Assembly (NCBI GenBank): GCA_028282185.1
Contig: JANQIJ010000402.1
Location: 1 to 14,807 of the forward strand
DNA length: 14,807 nt
DNA from: Rhodospirillales bacterium
Lineage (GTDB): Bacteria > Pseudomonadota > Alphaproteobacteria > Rhodospirillales > Casp-alpha2
Reading direction: 5' to 3'
The notes beneath the pieces are model-generated. The model was given only the letters and a program-made list of their open reading frames with translations. It was not told the DNA's origin and did no database searches. Below, in pieces: positions 1 through 6,170 of the stretch. Positions within the stretch are counted from its first letter, which is position 1; each line of letters opens with the position of its first letter. Both the position numbers and the translations under genes were made by a program.

Positions 1-2
1 CC

Positions 3-392
3 TTGTTGGCCGGTTTGGTCGATCCGCGGGCACGAACCTTCAGTTATGCGGCCGGCGGCATTCCGCCATTTCTGATCGTGCCCAAGGAGGGGGCTGAGAT
101 TCGCCTGGGTGAGACCCGGGGCCTGCCGGTCGGCATCGATCCGGACCATATCCATCCCGCGCATGAGGTGGCAATCGAGCCCGGTGCGACCTTGCTGTTG
201 ATGACCGATGGTTTGTTGTCCCTTTTGTCTGGGCCGGGGAGCCAGGCTGCGGCCATCGAGTCCCTTGCCGGCCATCTGGCGGCGCGTTCGTCCGGCGCCA
301 CGGTTATGGATCGGCTTCGCGACCTGCTGGACGACGGCCGCCGGCCGGTGGCCGACGACGTCACGGTCGTCTGCGTTCGTCTTTCCGAATGA
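3..392 (+). CDS. SpoIIE/PP2C-type serine phosphatase, C-terminal part (5' truncated by window edge)
   Basis: This is the last ~130 residues of a PP2C-like phosphatase of the SpoIIE/RsbU class, which removes phosphate from serine or threonine on a regulatory partner (typically an anti-sigma-factor antagonist) or acts as the output domain of a sensor. The frame is open at the left edge, so the true start lies outside the window. Visible family marks are a glycine-rich strand (SYAAGGIPPFLIV), the metal-binding loop LLLMTDGL about two thirds along, and the terminal DDVTVVCVRL, whose paired aspartates match the conserved DD-x-T metal ligands. The domain ends at the protein C-terminus, which is usual for this class. 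Any N-terminal receiver, PAS or membrane sensor part cannot be seen. The family call is secure; the partner and pathway are unknown. Confidence 0.85.
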   Translation: MLAGLVDPRARTFSYAAGGIPPFLIVPKEGAEIRLGETRGLPVGIDPDHIHPAHEVAIEPGATLLLMTDGLLSLLSGPGSQAAAIESLAGHLAARSSGATVMDRLRDLLDDGRRPVADDVTVVCVRLSE

Positions 393-701
393 GTTTGCCG
401 GCCGGGTTTGCTCGACGGGTGCTGGGCCGGGGGGGGCAGTCCCGGACCACTTCGCGGACTGGACCGCAATAACCCGGATCGGCGCTGTTCGTAGTGGCGG
501 CGGCAAGTGGTTCAAGAACTGTTTTGACGACGCCTTGTCGCGATCAAACCATTGGATCGCAAATAAATAGACCCTGAAAAACACCTAGACTTGATCCGAA
601 TATCGATAGTATATAACCCATCGCTTATCGCTTGAGATTGGCATTCCACATCCTGCGATATCCTTCAGATTGGGTTGAAGTCACGGTATAGAGAAAAGGC
701 G
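393..701. other. gap between phosphatase and FkbM-type gene; no gene seen
   Basis: No convincing coding sequence is present. Base composition changes within this gap from G/C-rich (to about 540) to clearly A/T-richer (from about 560), marking the left border of the accessory insert. A short inverted repeat, GCGATC at 540-545 and GATCGC at 555-560, sits near the change but is not followed by a T run on the + strand, so it is not a clear terminator. A 10-base match to the 3' part of the tRNA-Asn gene (CGGCGGCAAG at 498-507) lies just left of the change. Confidence 0.5.
591..617 (+). promoter_or_regulatory. candidate promoter for the FkbM-type gene
   Basis: TTGATC at 591-596 and TATAAC at 612-617 resemble -35 and -10 boxes. 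The 15-base spacer is shorter than the usual 16-18. The -10 box matches at five of six positions. The element lies about 85-100 bases upstream of the possible starts of the downstream gene. This is pattern matching only. Confidence 0.3.
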
Positions 702-717
702 ATGGCCGACTTGCCGG

Positions 718-2076
718 TTGCCCTTTTCCCGGACCAGATTCGATTTGCCGTATTGCGTTTTGAAGGCTCAGGCAAATTTTCTTATTATGCAAAACACATT
801 TTTATTTGAAAAATCTATAAAAAACGTGCTTTTTCTTGAAGAAGAAGTAAACAGATTTCCAGACTTATTCGAGATTTTAGATAGAATCATAAGCCGGATG
901 TCCAAGGGCGTGGACATCGCCGTAAGGGCGCAATCGGATATAAGTATTGATGCTTATCCGGCCGAAAGCACTAGGTTGGTTCACGTTTTGCCGCTGACCG
1001 ACATGGACCTGGCGCCTATATCAAATTTGATCCTCGATGACCGGGGAAACTACTGGGGGCGGGTCCAGTTTCTTGATGCCTACCTCGAAGACGGGCCGTT
1101 CGAGTACAGCGTCGATAGGTTTCGTCTGTTCTGCTTCAAGAACAACCGGATGAAAATGCTGCAAGGCAGGGACTTGACGTTATGGTTCCTGCCTTTCGTT
1201 GTACGGAGATGGGCATATTCTGGAATTGGCAGATTCCTGCCTCATCTGAAGTTAAAAGACGCCGGTTATTACGGTAAGTACTACACGACCGGATTTTGTT
1301 CCCGGTACCGGCAAACCAAAACTTTTCGTTCTCGTTGCGATGCCGTCGCCTCCCGTTTTGATGACGCGGAGTCCCGAGACACCTATCGTATGCTGATTCG
1401 TGGCGATGCCAAGGAACATTGGGAGCGCTACATTCGCGAAATTCCCACCATGTATCAATATTCAGACTATATCGATATCGAGGGGGGGACCGTCGTCAAC
1501 TGCGGCGTGGAAATCGGAACCGAGCTTCCGCTGTTTGCGTCTCTCGGCGTTCGGAAAATGATCAACATAGACCCGAGCGGCGACCGGCATCTTCCGGACT
1601 ACAAAAAAGCCTTCATGAGCATGTCGGACGTCGAGCTCACCTATGTGGAAAGCGCGCTGTACCGAGCTGAGTTCGTCTTCAAGACGGAGAACCCCTTTAT
1701 CGTCGAAACGTTGGCTGACATCGTTGATCGTTTGCAGCCGGAGCGGATCGACCTGATCAAATCGGACATCGAAGGCGCGGAAGGCCTAATGGTCGAAGAC
1801 CTCATTCAAATCAGCAAGACATACCGGCCCCAGATGGCCATATCGATCTATCACAGCAATCACACGCCCGGGAAATTTATCCTCGACGACCTGGTTGATA
1901 TTCCCGAGGGGCTCATGAATGGGTTGCGGGACTATAAGTTCTACGTCAAGGCCTATTCTTTTGAAAGATTCGAAGTGATCTTGTATTGCATTCCAAAAGA
2001 GATCTCGAATAGGGCTGCTGAAACCGCCCGCCGTTCACGCTCGGCCCCAATGGTTTCGAAGCCCGCGTCTTCCTAA
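718..2076 (+). CDS. FkbM-type SAM-dependent methyltransferase with long N-terminal extension
   Basis: The C-terminal half looks like an FkbM-family O-methyltransferase, usually found acting on sugars or secondary metabolites in glycan and natural-product clusters. Counting from the TTG at 718, the SAM-binding loop is around residues 259-275 (VVNCGVEIGTELPLFASLG), followed by a strand ending in IDPSG. The family signature K-S-D-I-E-G-A-E is at about 348-355. The tail (KFYVKAYSFERFEVILYCIP) also fits FkbM proteins. The first ~250 residues are not recognised; they may bind the substrate or the neighbouring glycan machinery. The start is uncertain: TTG 718 and ATG 787 both lack a good ribosome-binding site, while ATG 702 has a purine-rich AGAAAAGG just upstream but is in another frame and stops at 807-809. 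Composition is more A/T-rich than the flanks, especially at the 5' end, suggesting acquisition. The substrate is unknown. Confidence 0.75.
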   Translation: MPFSRTRFDLPYCVLKAQANFLIMQNTFLFEKSIKNVLFLEEEVNRFPDLFEILDRIISRMSKGVDIAVRAQSDISIDAYPAESTRLVHVLPLTDMDLAPISNLILDDRGNYWGRVQFLDAYLEDGPFEYSVDRFRLFCFKNNRMKMLQGRDLTLWFLPFVVRRWAYSGIGRFLPHLKLKDAGYYGKYYTTGFCSRYRQTKTFRSRCDAVASRFDDAESRDTYRMLIRGDAKEHWERYIREIPTMYQYSDYIDIEGGTVVNCGVEIGTELPLFASLGVRKMINIDPSGDRHLPDYKKAFMSMSDVELTYVESALYRAEFVFKTENPFIVETLADIVDRLQPERIDLIKSDIEGAEGLMVEDLIQISKTYRPQMAISIYHSNHTPGKFILDDLVDIPEGLMNGLRDYKFYVKAYSFERFEVILYCIPKEISNRAAETARRSRSAPMVSKPASS

Positions 2077-2232
2077 ACGGGCGTATCCATCTCGAAGGGA
2101 AGAAGGAGGCTCGATTGTCACGGTCGTCTTAGCGGCTTGGGTGCAGGAGGGGAAATGATACCCTAAAACCGAACCCGTGGACTGGCCGGTTCCGGCTTGG
2201 GGCATTCCCATCGCCACCCGTCACTGTCATTG

Positions 2233-2247
2233 TGCGTTAATAACGCA
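2233..2247. repeat. perfect 15-base palindrome between convergent genes
   Basis: TGCGTTA and TAACGCA are perfect inverted copies around a single central A. The site lies between the 3' ends of the FkbM-type gene and the opposing PrmC-like gene. With so small a spacer it cannot form a normal terminator hairpin, so a dimeric protein-binding site is more likely than a transcription stop. No regulator is recognisable. Confidence 0.5.
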
Positions 2248-2287
2248 GTAGCGAGTGGACCGTTAGATTGCCGGACGGCATCGGTTG

Positions 2288-3472
2288 TCACGGAACGGCG
2301 ATTTTGCCCAGAATCTCGTGCGATTCAGGTGACAGGAGAGAGGCGTCCGTGGGGATGTTATAGATGCTCTCAAAGGTTGGTGTGCCACCCTTGGCATAAA
2401 CAAACACCCCCCAACACACACCATCAAAATCACGTTGGTTAATCACATCAATTAGTTGGCCGTCCCGCAAGCCCTCAATCGGATCAACATAGGCAAAAAG
2501 ACGCCTTAATCCCTCAAGGCTATCGGGTGCGAAAATGGGTCCCCTAATCAGTGCTGTTAGTCCAGACTCTCTGAGCCGCTTAAAACTGGGGTCGGCTATC
2601 TCCTCACCCTTCATCAACCAAGTTGATACAACAAATGCCAAACCGGAGCTTGTAAGCATTGAATCCAAATTATCAAACAAATAATCTAGAACCTCCCTTC
2701 CAAGAATTCCCCCGTGGACGGTTGGGTCAATAGTTGTCTCTTGTTTGTCTATTTCAACAAAAGCATTGTAAGGGGGGTTGGCAACAACAATATCAAATTG
2801 CGCATCGGGTAAATCTTGACTTGCATCACCAATAGAGAAGTCAAAATCCACGAAACCATTTATTTTAGCGTTGAATGACGCGTAATCCTGGGCCCTTGGG
2901 TTAATGTCGGTTCCGAACAAACGAGCGCCTTGGTTTGCAATACAAATCGCGTTCATGGCGCTTCCATTGCACACCTCAAAAATAGCCCCGCTTTTTTGAT
3001 CAGTGCCGGCAACTTTTCTTGCAATGTTGATTAGAAGAGCTTGTTCCTGGGCCAACCCGGGAATTGGTCCCGCCTCATGAACGGTATTACCCGAAAAATC
3101 CGCAATGAAATAGCATCCATCCATCATGCCAATGCGTACTGGGCAACTATATTTATCCCCCCCTTCTGTATTTAAAATTTCCAATTCTATCAGGTGTTCA
3201 ATTATGAATTCAGGAAGAATTTTATTTATTTCTTCAAATTTTACATTTTTACCAAATAAAAACAGGTCGCATATATTTATTAAAGGGAGATTTTTTATTA
3301 AGTGATTTCTTAAAAACACGATGTCGCGTGGGTATAAATTTTCTGATCTAGTAAATTTCTTGCCCATAATTTTCCGCAAAACATCATCTCGATAACCGAT
3401 CGATTTAATTGTGTCTAAAAATTTATTGATGATTTCTACGTTTGCACTTGCTAATTTCTTACTATTCAGCAT
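2288..3472 (-). CDS. PrmC/HemK-like class I SAM-dependent methyltransferase (NPPY motif)
   Basis: This 394-residue protein carries a Rossmann-type methyltransferase domain in its C-terminal part. Motif I is IFEVCNGSAMNAICIA (about 164-179), the acidic ribose-binding end of strand 2 is TDINPRA (about 188-194), and the catalytic loop ANPPY is at about 231-235. NPPY is used to methylate amide or amino nitrogens, as in glutamine N5 methylation by PrmC or adenine N6 methylation. The later HGGILGREVLDYL segment resembles PrmC-like small methyltransferases more than DNA methylases. I see no target-recognition domain or restriction partner. Residues 1-130 are A/T-rich-coded and may form a winged-helix-like module. 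ATG 3472 is chosen because GGAGA sits six bases upstream. Composition is markedly A/T-richer than the flanks, indicating transfer. It converges with the FkbM-type gene. Target unknown: a protein, natural product or nucleic acid are all possible. Confidence 0.75.
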   Translation of the reverse strand: MLNSKKLASANVEIINKFLDTIKSIGYRDDVLRKIMGKKFTRSENLYPRDIVFLRNHLIKNLPLINICDLFLFGKNVKFEEINKILPEFIIEHLIELEILNTEGGDKYSCPVRIGMMDGCYFIADFSGNTVHEAGPIPGLAQEQALLINIARKVAGTDQKSGAIFEVCNGSAMNAICIANQGARLFGTDINPRAQDYASFNAKINGFVDFDFSIGDASQDLPDAQFDIVVANPPYNAFVEIDKQETTIDPTVHGGILGREVLDYLFDNLDSMLTSSGLAFVVSTWLMKGEEIADPSFKRLRESGLTALIRGPIFAPDSLEGLRRLFAYVDPIEGLRDGQLIDVINQRDFDGVCWGVFVYAKGGTPTFESIYNIPTDASLLSPESHEILGKIAVP

Positions 3473-3560
3473 TCAGATTCTCCATTTTCGTGAGCTTCTT
3501 TCTGCGCATAGAAGCTATCTCAAGAACGAACGCTTTCAGGTTGCGGGGAAATCTGCTCAT
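3462..3560 (-). CDS. possible 32-residue upstream ORF overlapping the PrmC-like gene start
   Basis: An ATG at 3560 opens a short basic reading frame (begins MSRFPRNLKAFVLEIAS, ends KMENLNAE) that stops at 3462, eleven bases inside the PrmC-like gene. No Shine-Dalgarno sequence precedes it, but a TATAAT box at 3574-3579 would place the transcript start only about six bases upstream, so it could be read as a near-leaderless ORF. If translated it would end over the PrmC-like start and could couple translation of the two. It could equally be chance; no family is recognised. Confidence 0.3.
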   Translation of the reverse strand: MSRFPRNLKAFVLEIASMRRKKLTKMENLNAE

Positions 3561-3573
3561 GCAAATTGGTTTA

Positions 3574-3603
3574 ATTATATAGATTGAACTTTTCAATTTT
3601 AAA
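3574..3603 (-). promoter_or_regulatory. candidate promoter of the PrmC-like gene with overlapping inverted repeat
   Basis: Read on the - strand, a perfect TATAAT (+ strand 3574-3579) follows at 17 bases a weak -35 candidate TTAAAA (3597-3602). An inverted repeat ATTGAA-CTT-TTCAAT (3583-3597) fills the spacer and would suit an operator. Transcript start would be near 3567, giving a leader of about 95 bases before the PrmC-like ATG at 3472. The -10 box is strong, the -35 weak. Confidence 0.4.
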
Positions 3604-4042
3604 TACGTTCAGAAGAAATTCCATCCATCGTCCCACTCCTTTCTGCCGAAAAAAGCCTGTGAATTGGCTGTTGTAACTTGATTTTATGATTCCGCAGCTT
3701 GCGGGAAGACATTATGCATCGGTCATGGTTTTTGCGTCTGTTGATCGGTGCGGATTCACCTGCCCTGTGCGTCAACCCCCGAAATTCACCTGAACTGATT
3801 TGACCTACCTCCTGGTTGAGAAGATGTGCGCAGACCAAAACCGGCCGTGACGGCGAATGCGCCGTCACCGGCAAGGGCTGGGTTCTGCCCGTTGTGGCCC
3901 ACGATTCGGCCGCTGGGGCGGGGTGGGTCCCGGGCGCCAGTTCACAGACGTGACGGGGGGCGGGAGCGCATAACTGTATAGGAGAATGGCCGTTTTTCGG
4001 GCCTGTGCGTTACCTATACGTTGCCTATAGCGGCGCGAAAGC
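3604..4042. other. gene-poor repeat-bearing stretch between PrmC-like gene and tRNA genes
   Basis: No reading frame here has a ribosome-binding site plus recognisable protein features. The stretch contains a 9-base direct repeat ATTCACCTG (3754-3762 and 3784-3792, 30 bases apart), a strong hairpin (3844-3872), and a 7-base inverted pair GTATAGG/CCTATAC (3976-3982 and 4013-4019). The base composition returns to G/C-rich by about 3840. Spaced short repeats of this kind occur near insertion-sequence ends, so this may be debris from past insertion events, but no transposase fragment can be recognised. Confidence 0.4.
3844..3872. repeat. G/C-rich hairpin (12-bp stem with one bulged base, 4-base loop)
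   Basis: GTGACGGCG (3847-3855) and CGCCGTCAC (3860-3868) pair perfectly around the loop AATG. Allowing a bulged C at 3869, GCC/GGC extends the stem to 12 pairs. No T run follows on either strand, so it is not a standard terminator. It resembles the short G/C-rich palindromes of REP-type intergenic elements, but copy number cannot be judged from one window. Confidence 0.5.
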
Positions 4043-4079
4043 AACAAGGGGTCAGGTCGCTATGACCTGACCCCTTGTT
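4043..4079 (-). terminator. 16-bp perfect hairpin just downstream of tRNA-Asn; likely terminator, possibly REP-type
   Basis: A perfect 16-base inverted repeat (4043-4058 and 4064-4079) encloses a five-base loop, GCTAT. It begins five bases beyond the 3' end of the tRNA-Asn gene, so it is well placed to end the tRNA transcript, although the T stretch after it on the - strand is weak (TTGTTGC). On the + strand it is followed by TTTT. The arm core AAGGGGTCAGGTC resembles sequences I recall beside REP-associated tyrosine transposase genes in other bacteria; that link is from memory and unverified. Confidence 0.6.
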
Positions 4080-4084
4080 TTGAT

Positions 4085-4160
4085 TGGCTCCGGCGGCAAG
4101 ACTCGAACTTGCGACCCGACGGTTAACAGCCGTCTGCTCTACCAACTGAGCTACGCCGGA
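4085..4160 (-). tRNA. tRNA-Asn (anticodon GTT)
   Basis: The 76-base complement folds into a standard cloverleaf. It has a 7-bp acceptor stem (TCCGGCG/CGCCGGA), D-arm GCTC...GAGC, anticodon stem GACGG/CCGTC around loop CTGTTAA with anticodon GTT, a 5-base variable loop, T-arm GCAAG-TTCGAGT-CTTGC, and encoded GCCA at the 3' end. It lies seven bases downstream of tRNA-Cys on the same strand, so the two are almost certainly one transcript. Its 3' end faces the accessory insert. Confidence 0.97.
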
Positions 4161-4167
4161 TTAGGCG

Positions 4168-4241
4168 TGGAGGCGCGGACCGGAATCGAACCGGTGTACA
4201 CGGCTTTGCAGGCCGCTGCGTAGCCACTCCGCCACCGCGCC
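4168..4241 (-). tRNA. tRNA-Cys (anticodon GCA)
   Basis: The 74-base complement has acceptor stem GGCGCGG/CCGCGCC, anticodon stem closing a loop with TGCAAA (anticodon GCA), T-arm ACCGG-TTCGATT-CCGGT and encoded TCCA at the 3' end. The 74-base length matches bacterial cysteine tRNAs. It is the promoter-proximal member of a Cys-Asn pair, with a seven-base spacer to tRNA-Asn. Confidence 0.97.
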
Positions 4242-4686
4242 CCATGAAGGCACTATTCGGTGCCGGAGTAGGATCGCATGGGGCATGCCCCTGGTGCTGG
4301 CTGACCGGCTTTGGCCCACAGAGGGGCGGACATTACAGATTGGCCCGTCCAGGGTCAAGCAGCGGGTTTCGGCCGTCGAGAGGCCGGAGACGCCTGGCTT
4401 CTCGGTCGGCGAAAACGCTGATTTACTGGGGTCCGGCCGGCCGCGATCCGAATCCGCGCGCCGCCCGGAAAAGGTGGCGGCGGCCCGGGTGCGCGGCCCC
4501 GGCAAAAGCCGTGGAATGTCCGATGCCGGAAGATGGCAGGAGATGTTAAGATGTTAGGGTCGATGGTTGGCGGATGCCGTCCCGGAAAGCAGTCGAGGGC
4601 GGCGGTGGGAGGCCCCCGGCCATGAAGGCCTGCGGATGATCCGCATCCCGCCATGGACCAGCCAGGGGTTTGGGAAGGAGCGAAGC
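4242..4686. other. divergent intergenic region between tRNA-Cys and the CBS-domain gene; no gene seen
   Basis: This stretch must hold promoters for both the - strand tRNA unit and the + strand CBS-domain gene. Several open frames cross it but none has a ribosome-binding site or recognisable protein character. Small features are a palindrome GGGGCATGCCCC (4277-4288) and a tandem doublet of AGATGTTA (4541-4556), 130 bases before the CBS gene. I could not settle on a promoter for the CBS gene. Confidence 0.5.
4330..4358 (-). promoter_or_regulatory. candidate promoter of the tRNA-Cys/tRNA-Asn unit
   Basis: On the - strand, TTGACC (4353-4358) matches five of six -35 positions and is followed, after exactly 17 bases, by TAATGT (4330-4335) as a weak -10. 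A start near 4323 would give a leader of about 80 bases, to be removed by tRNA processing. A strong -35 with a weak -10 is common at alphaproteobacterial promoters, which supports but does not prove the call. Confidence 0.45.
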
Positions 4687-5121
4687 ATGAAAATCCAAGA
4701 CCTTATTTCAAAACGCGCTGCGGAGGTGATCACCGTTCGGGCCGAAGATACGATCGAGACGGTGGCGCAGATCCTCAAGACCAACAACATCGGCTGCCTG
4801 CCGGTGCGCAACGCCGAAGGCGGCCTGGCCGGTATTTTGTCCGAACGCGACCTGGCCCGCAGTTACGTCACGGCGAGCGGTCGATTGCGCGAACTGACGG
4901 CCGGTGATCTGATGACCGAGAATGTCATCGTCTGCGCGCCGGATGAAGACCTGCCGTCGGCCATGAAAAAACTGACGACGCATCACATCCGGCATCTGCC
5001 GATAATGGATGGCGATACCTTGGTCGGGATGATCAGTTCCCGAGATGTCTTGGAGGCTGTTCTTCAAGAGATTACCTTGGAACGAAACGTACTGCGCGAT
5101 ATCGCCTTGGCAACCCGTTAG
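4687..5121 (+). CDS. two-CBS-domain protein
   Basis: This 144-residue protein is nearly all CBS (cystathionine beta-synthase) domains, modules that pair to bind adenosine nucleotides and act as energy or redox sensors. CBS1 covers about residues 8-61, ending in GILSERDLARS. CBS2 covers about 72-128, starting LMTENVIVCAPDEDL and ending GMISSRDVLEAVL. Both carry the (S)xRD ending typical of the nucleotide-binding loop. There is no attached enzyme or membrane part, so it is presumably a soluble partner of another protein. ATG 4687 is preferred because GGGAAGGAG ends six bases upstream; an in-frame ATG at 4567 would add a Pro/Arg-rich, non-conserved-looking leader. It is followed by its own 179-base gap. 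The partner is unknown. Confidence 0.85.
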   Translation: MKIQDLISKRAAEVITVRAEDTIETVAQILKTNNIGCLPVRNAEGGLAGILSERDLARSYVTASGRLRELTAGDLMTENVIVCAPDEDLPSAMKKLTTHHIRHLPIMDGDTLVGMISSRDVLEAVLQEITLERNVLRDIALATR

Positions 5122-5300
5122 CCGCGCCCGAGGCCGTGTGTCGAGAAACGATTGCCGGTTCACGACCGGCGCGTGCCGCCGCCATTGTCATTGACGGCGC
5201 CGGAGACTATACAGAAATAATTGAACCGCGATATTTTCCGTGGCTCAGGCGGTTGTCCGCAGGAGCCGGCGCGCGCAGTTGAAAAAGAGAGGTCGTTCCG

Positions 5301-5957
5301 ATGGATTTCGAGGCCGCCCGGCGCAACATGATCGACAGCCAGGTTCTGCCCAACCGTGTGACCGACGATCGGGTCATCGAGGCCATGGCCGAGCTTCCGC
5401 GAGAGGCCTTCGCGCCTGAGGCCAGGAAAACCCTGGCCTATGTGGACGAGGCATTGGCGATCGGCGACGGCCGGTTCATGATGGAGCCCATGATCACCGC
5501 CCGATTGCTGCAGGCCGCCCGGATCGAGCCGGGCGACGTGGTTTTGGCCATCGGATGCGGCTCCGGATACGCGCCGGCGGTGTTGTCGAAATTGGCCAAC
5601 ACGGTGGTCGTCGTCGAGAGCGACAAGGATATGGCGACCACGGCGGAAGAGACCTTGACGGGTCTGGGCATCGACACGGTGGCGATCATCGACGGCAAAA
5701 TGGCCAACGGCTATCCCAAGCAGGCGCCTTACGACGTGATCTTTTTCGACGGCGCCGTCCCCGAGGTGCCCCAGAAAATCGAAGAGCAGTTGGCGGAAGG
5801 CGGGCGACTGGTGGCGGTGCGTTCGCATGGCCCCGCGGGATTGGGCAGCGCCGTCTTGGTCGCCCGGTTCGGCGGACATATTTCACGCCGCGATCTGTTC
5901 GACGCCGGGACGCCGGACTTACCCGGTTTTGAACTGGAAGAAACCTTCCGTTTTTGA
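5301..5957 (+). CDS. protein-L-isoaspartate O-methyltransferase-like protein
   Basis: The 218-residue protein matches the isoaspartyl methyltransferase family, whose classical members methylate damaged L-isoaspartyl residues using SAM so they can be repaired. The fold is clear: an N-terminal helical part (RNMIDSQV...IEAMAELPREAFAPE), SAM motif I at about 83-90 (AIGCGSGY), acidic E106 at the end of strand 2, and an FFDGAVPEVP loop around 148-157. The classical substrate-side motif just before motif I, normally with a conserved Thr-Ile-Ser as in E. coli Pcm (GQTISQPY), reads GRFMMEPM here (about 57-64), so repair activity is doubtful. ATG 5301 has GAGAGG eight bases upstream. It precedes tolC with a terminator between, an order I recall in other alphaproteobacteria. 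A divergent methyltransferase with another target is a real alternative. Confidence 0.8.
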   Translation: MDFEAARRNMIDSQVLPNRVTDDRVIEAMAELPREAFAPEARKTLAYVDEALAIGDGRFMMEPMITARLLQAARIEPGDVVLAIGCGSGYAPAVLSKLANTVVVVESDKDMATTAEETLTGLGIDTVAIIDGKMANGYPKQAPYDVIFFDGAVPEVPQKIEEQLAEGGRLVAVRSHGPAGLGSAVLVARFGGHISRRDLFDAGTPDLPGFELEETFRF

Positions 5958-5985
5958 TCACAGCACTGCCGGCCGCCCGAAGATT

Positions 5986-6008
5986 CGCCCGCATCGGCCG
6001 GGCGTTTT
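5986..6008 (+). terminator. intrinsic terminator after the Pcm-like gene
   Basis: CGCCCG (5986-5991) and CGGGCG (5999-6004) form a six-pair G/C stem with a seven-base loop, followed directly by TTTT. It lies about 30 bases after the stop codon and would separate pcm from tolC transcription. Confidence 0.6.
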
Positions 6009-6021
6009 CACCCATGGTCTG

Positions 6022-6050
6022 TTGACGGACCGCTGATGGCTTGGCATTAA
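6022..6050 (+). promoter_or_regulatory. candidate tolC promoter
   Basis: TTGACG (6022-6027) is a good -35 box; CATTAA (6045-6050), 17 bases on, is only a weak -10. It sits just after the pcm terminator and about 120 bases upstream of the favoured tolC start, so its position is sensible. Confidence 0.35.
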
Positions 6051-6170
6051 GGTATTAGAATCAATGTGTTGCCGAAGTTCATTTTTCCGGTTTCGCGGTG
6101 ACGCCGGGGCGTTAATATGGCGGGCAATCGAAACGCCACCGGGTCTTGGGCCTTGATTAGAGTGATCGCG

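Noticed and set aside
3599..3874. 91-codon frame on the - strand between the PrmC-like gene and the tRNA genes
   Set aside because: An AGGAGG lies inside it but is not followed by a suitable start; the translation has no domain character and crosses the repeat and hairpin region. Kept only as a repeat-bearing gap.
4244..4557. Two overlapping open frames (101 and 90 codons) upstream of the CBS gene
   Set aside because: Pro/Arg-rich translations typical of non-coding G/C-rich DNA, no ribosome-binding sites, and they overlap the likely tRNA promoter.
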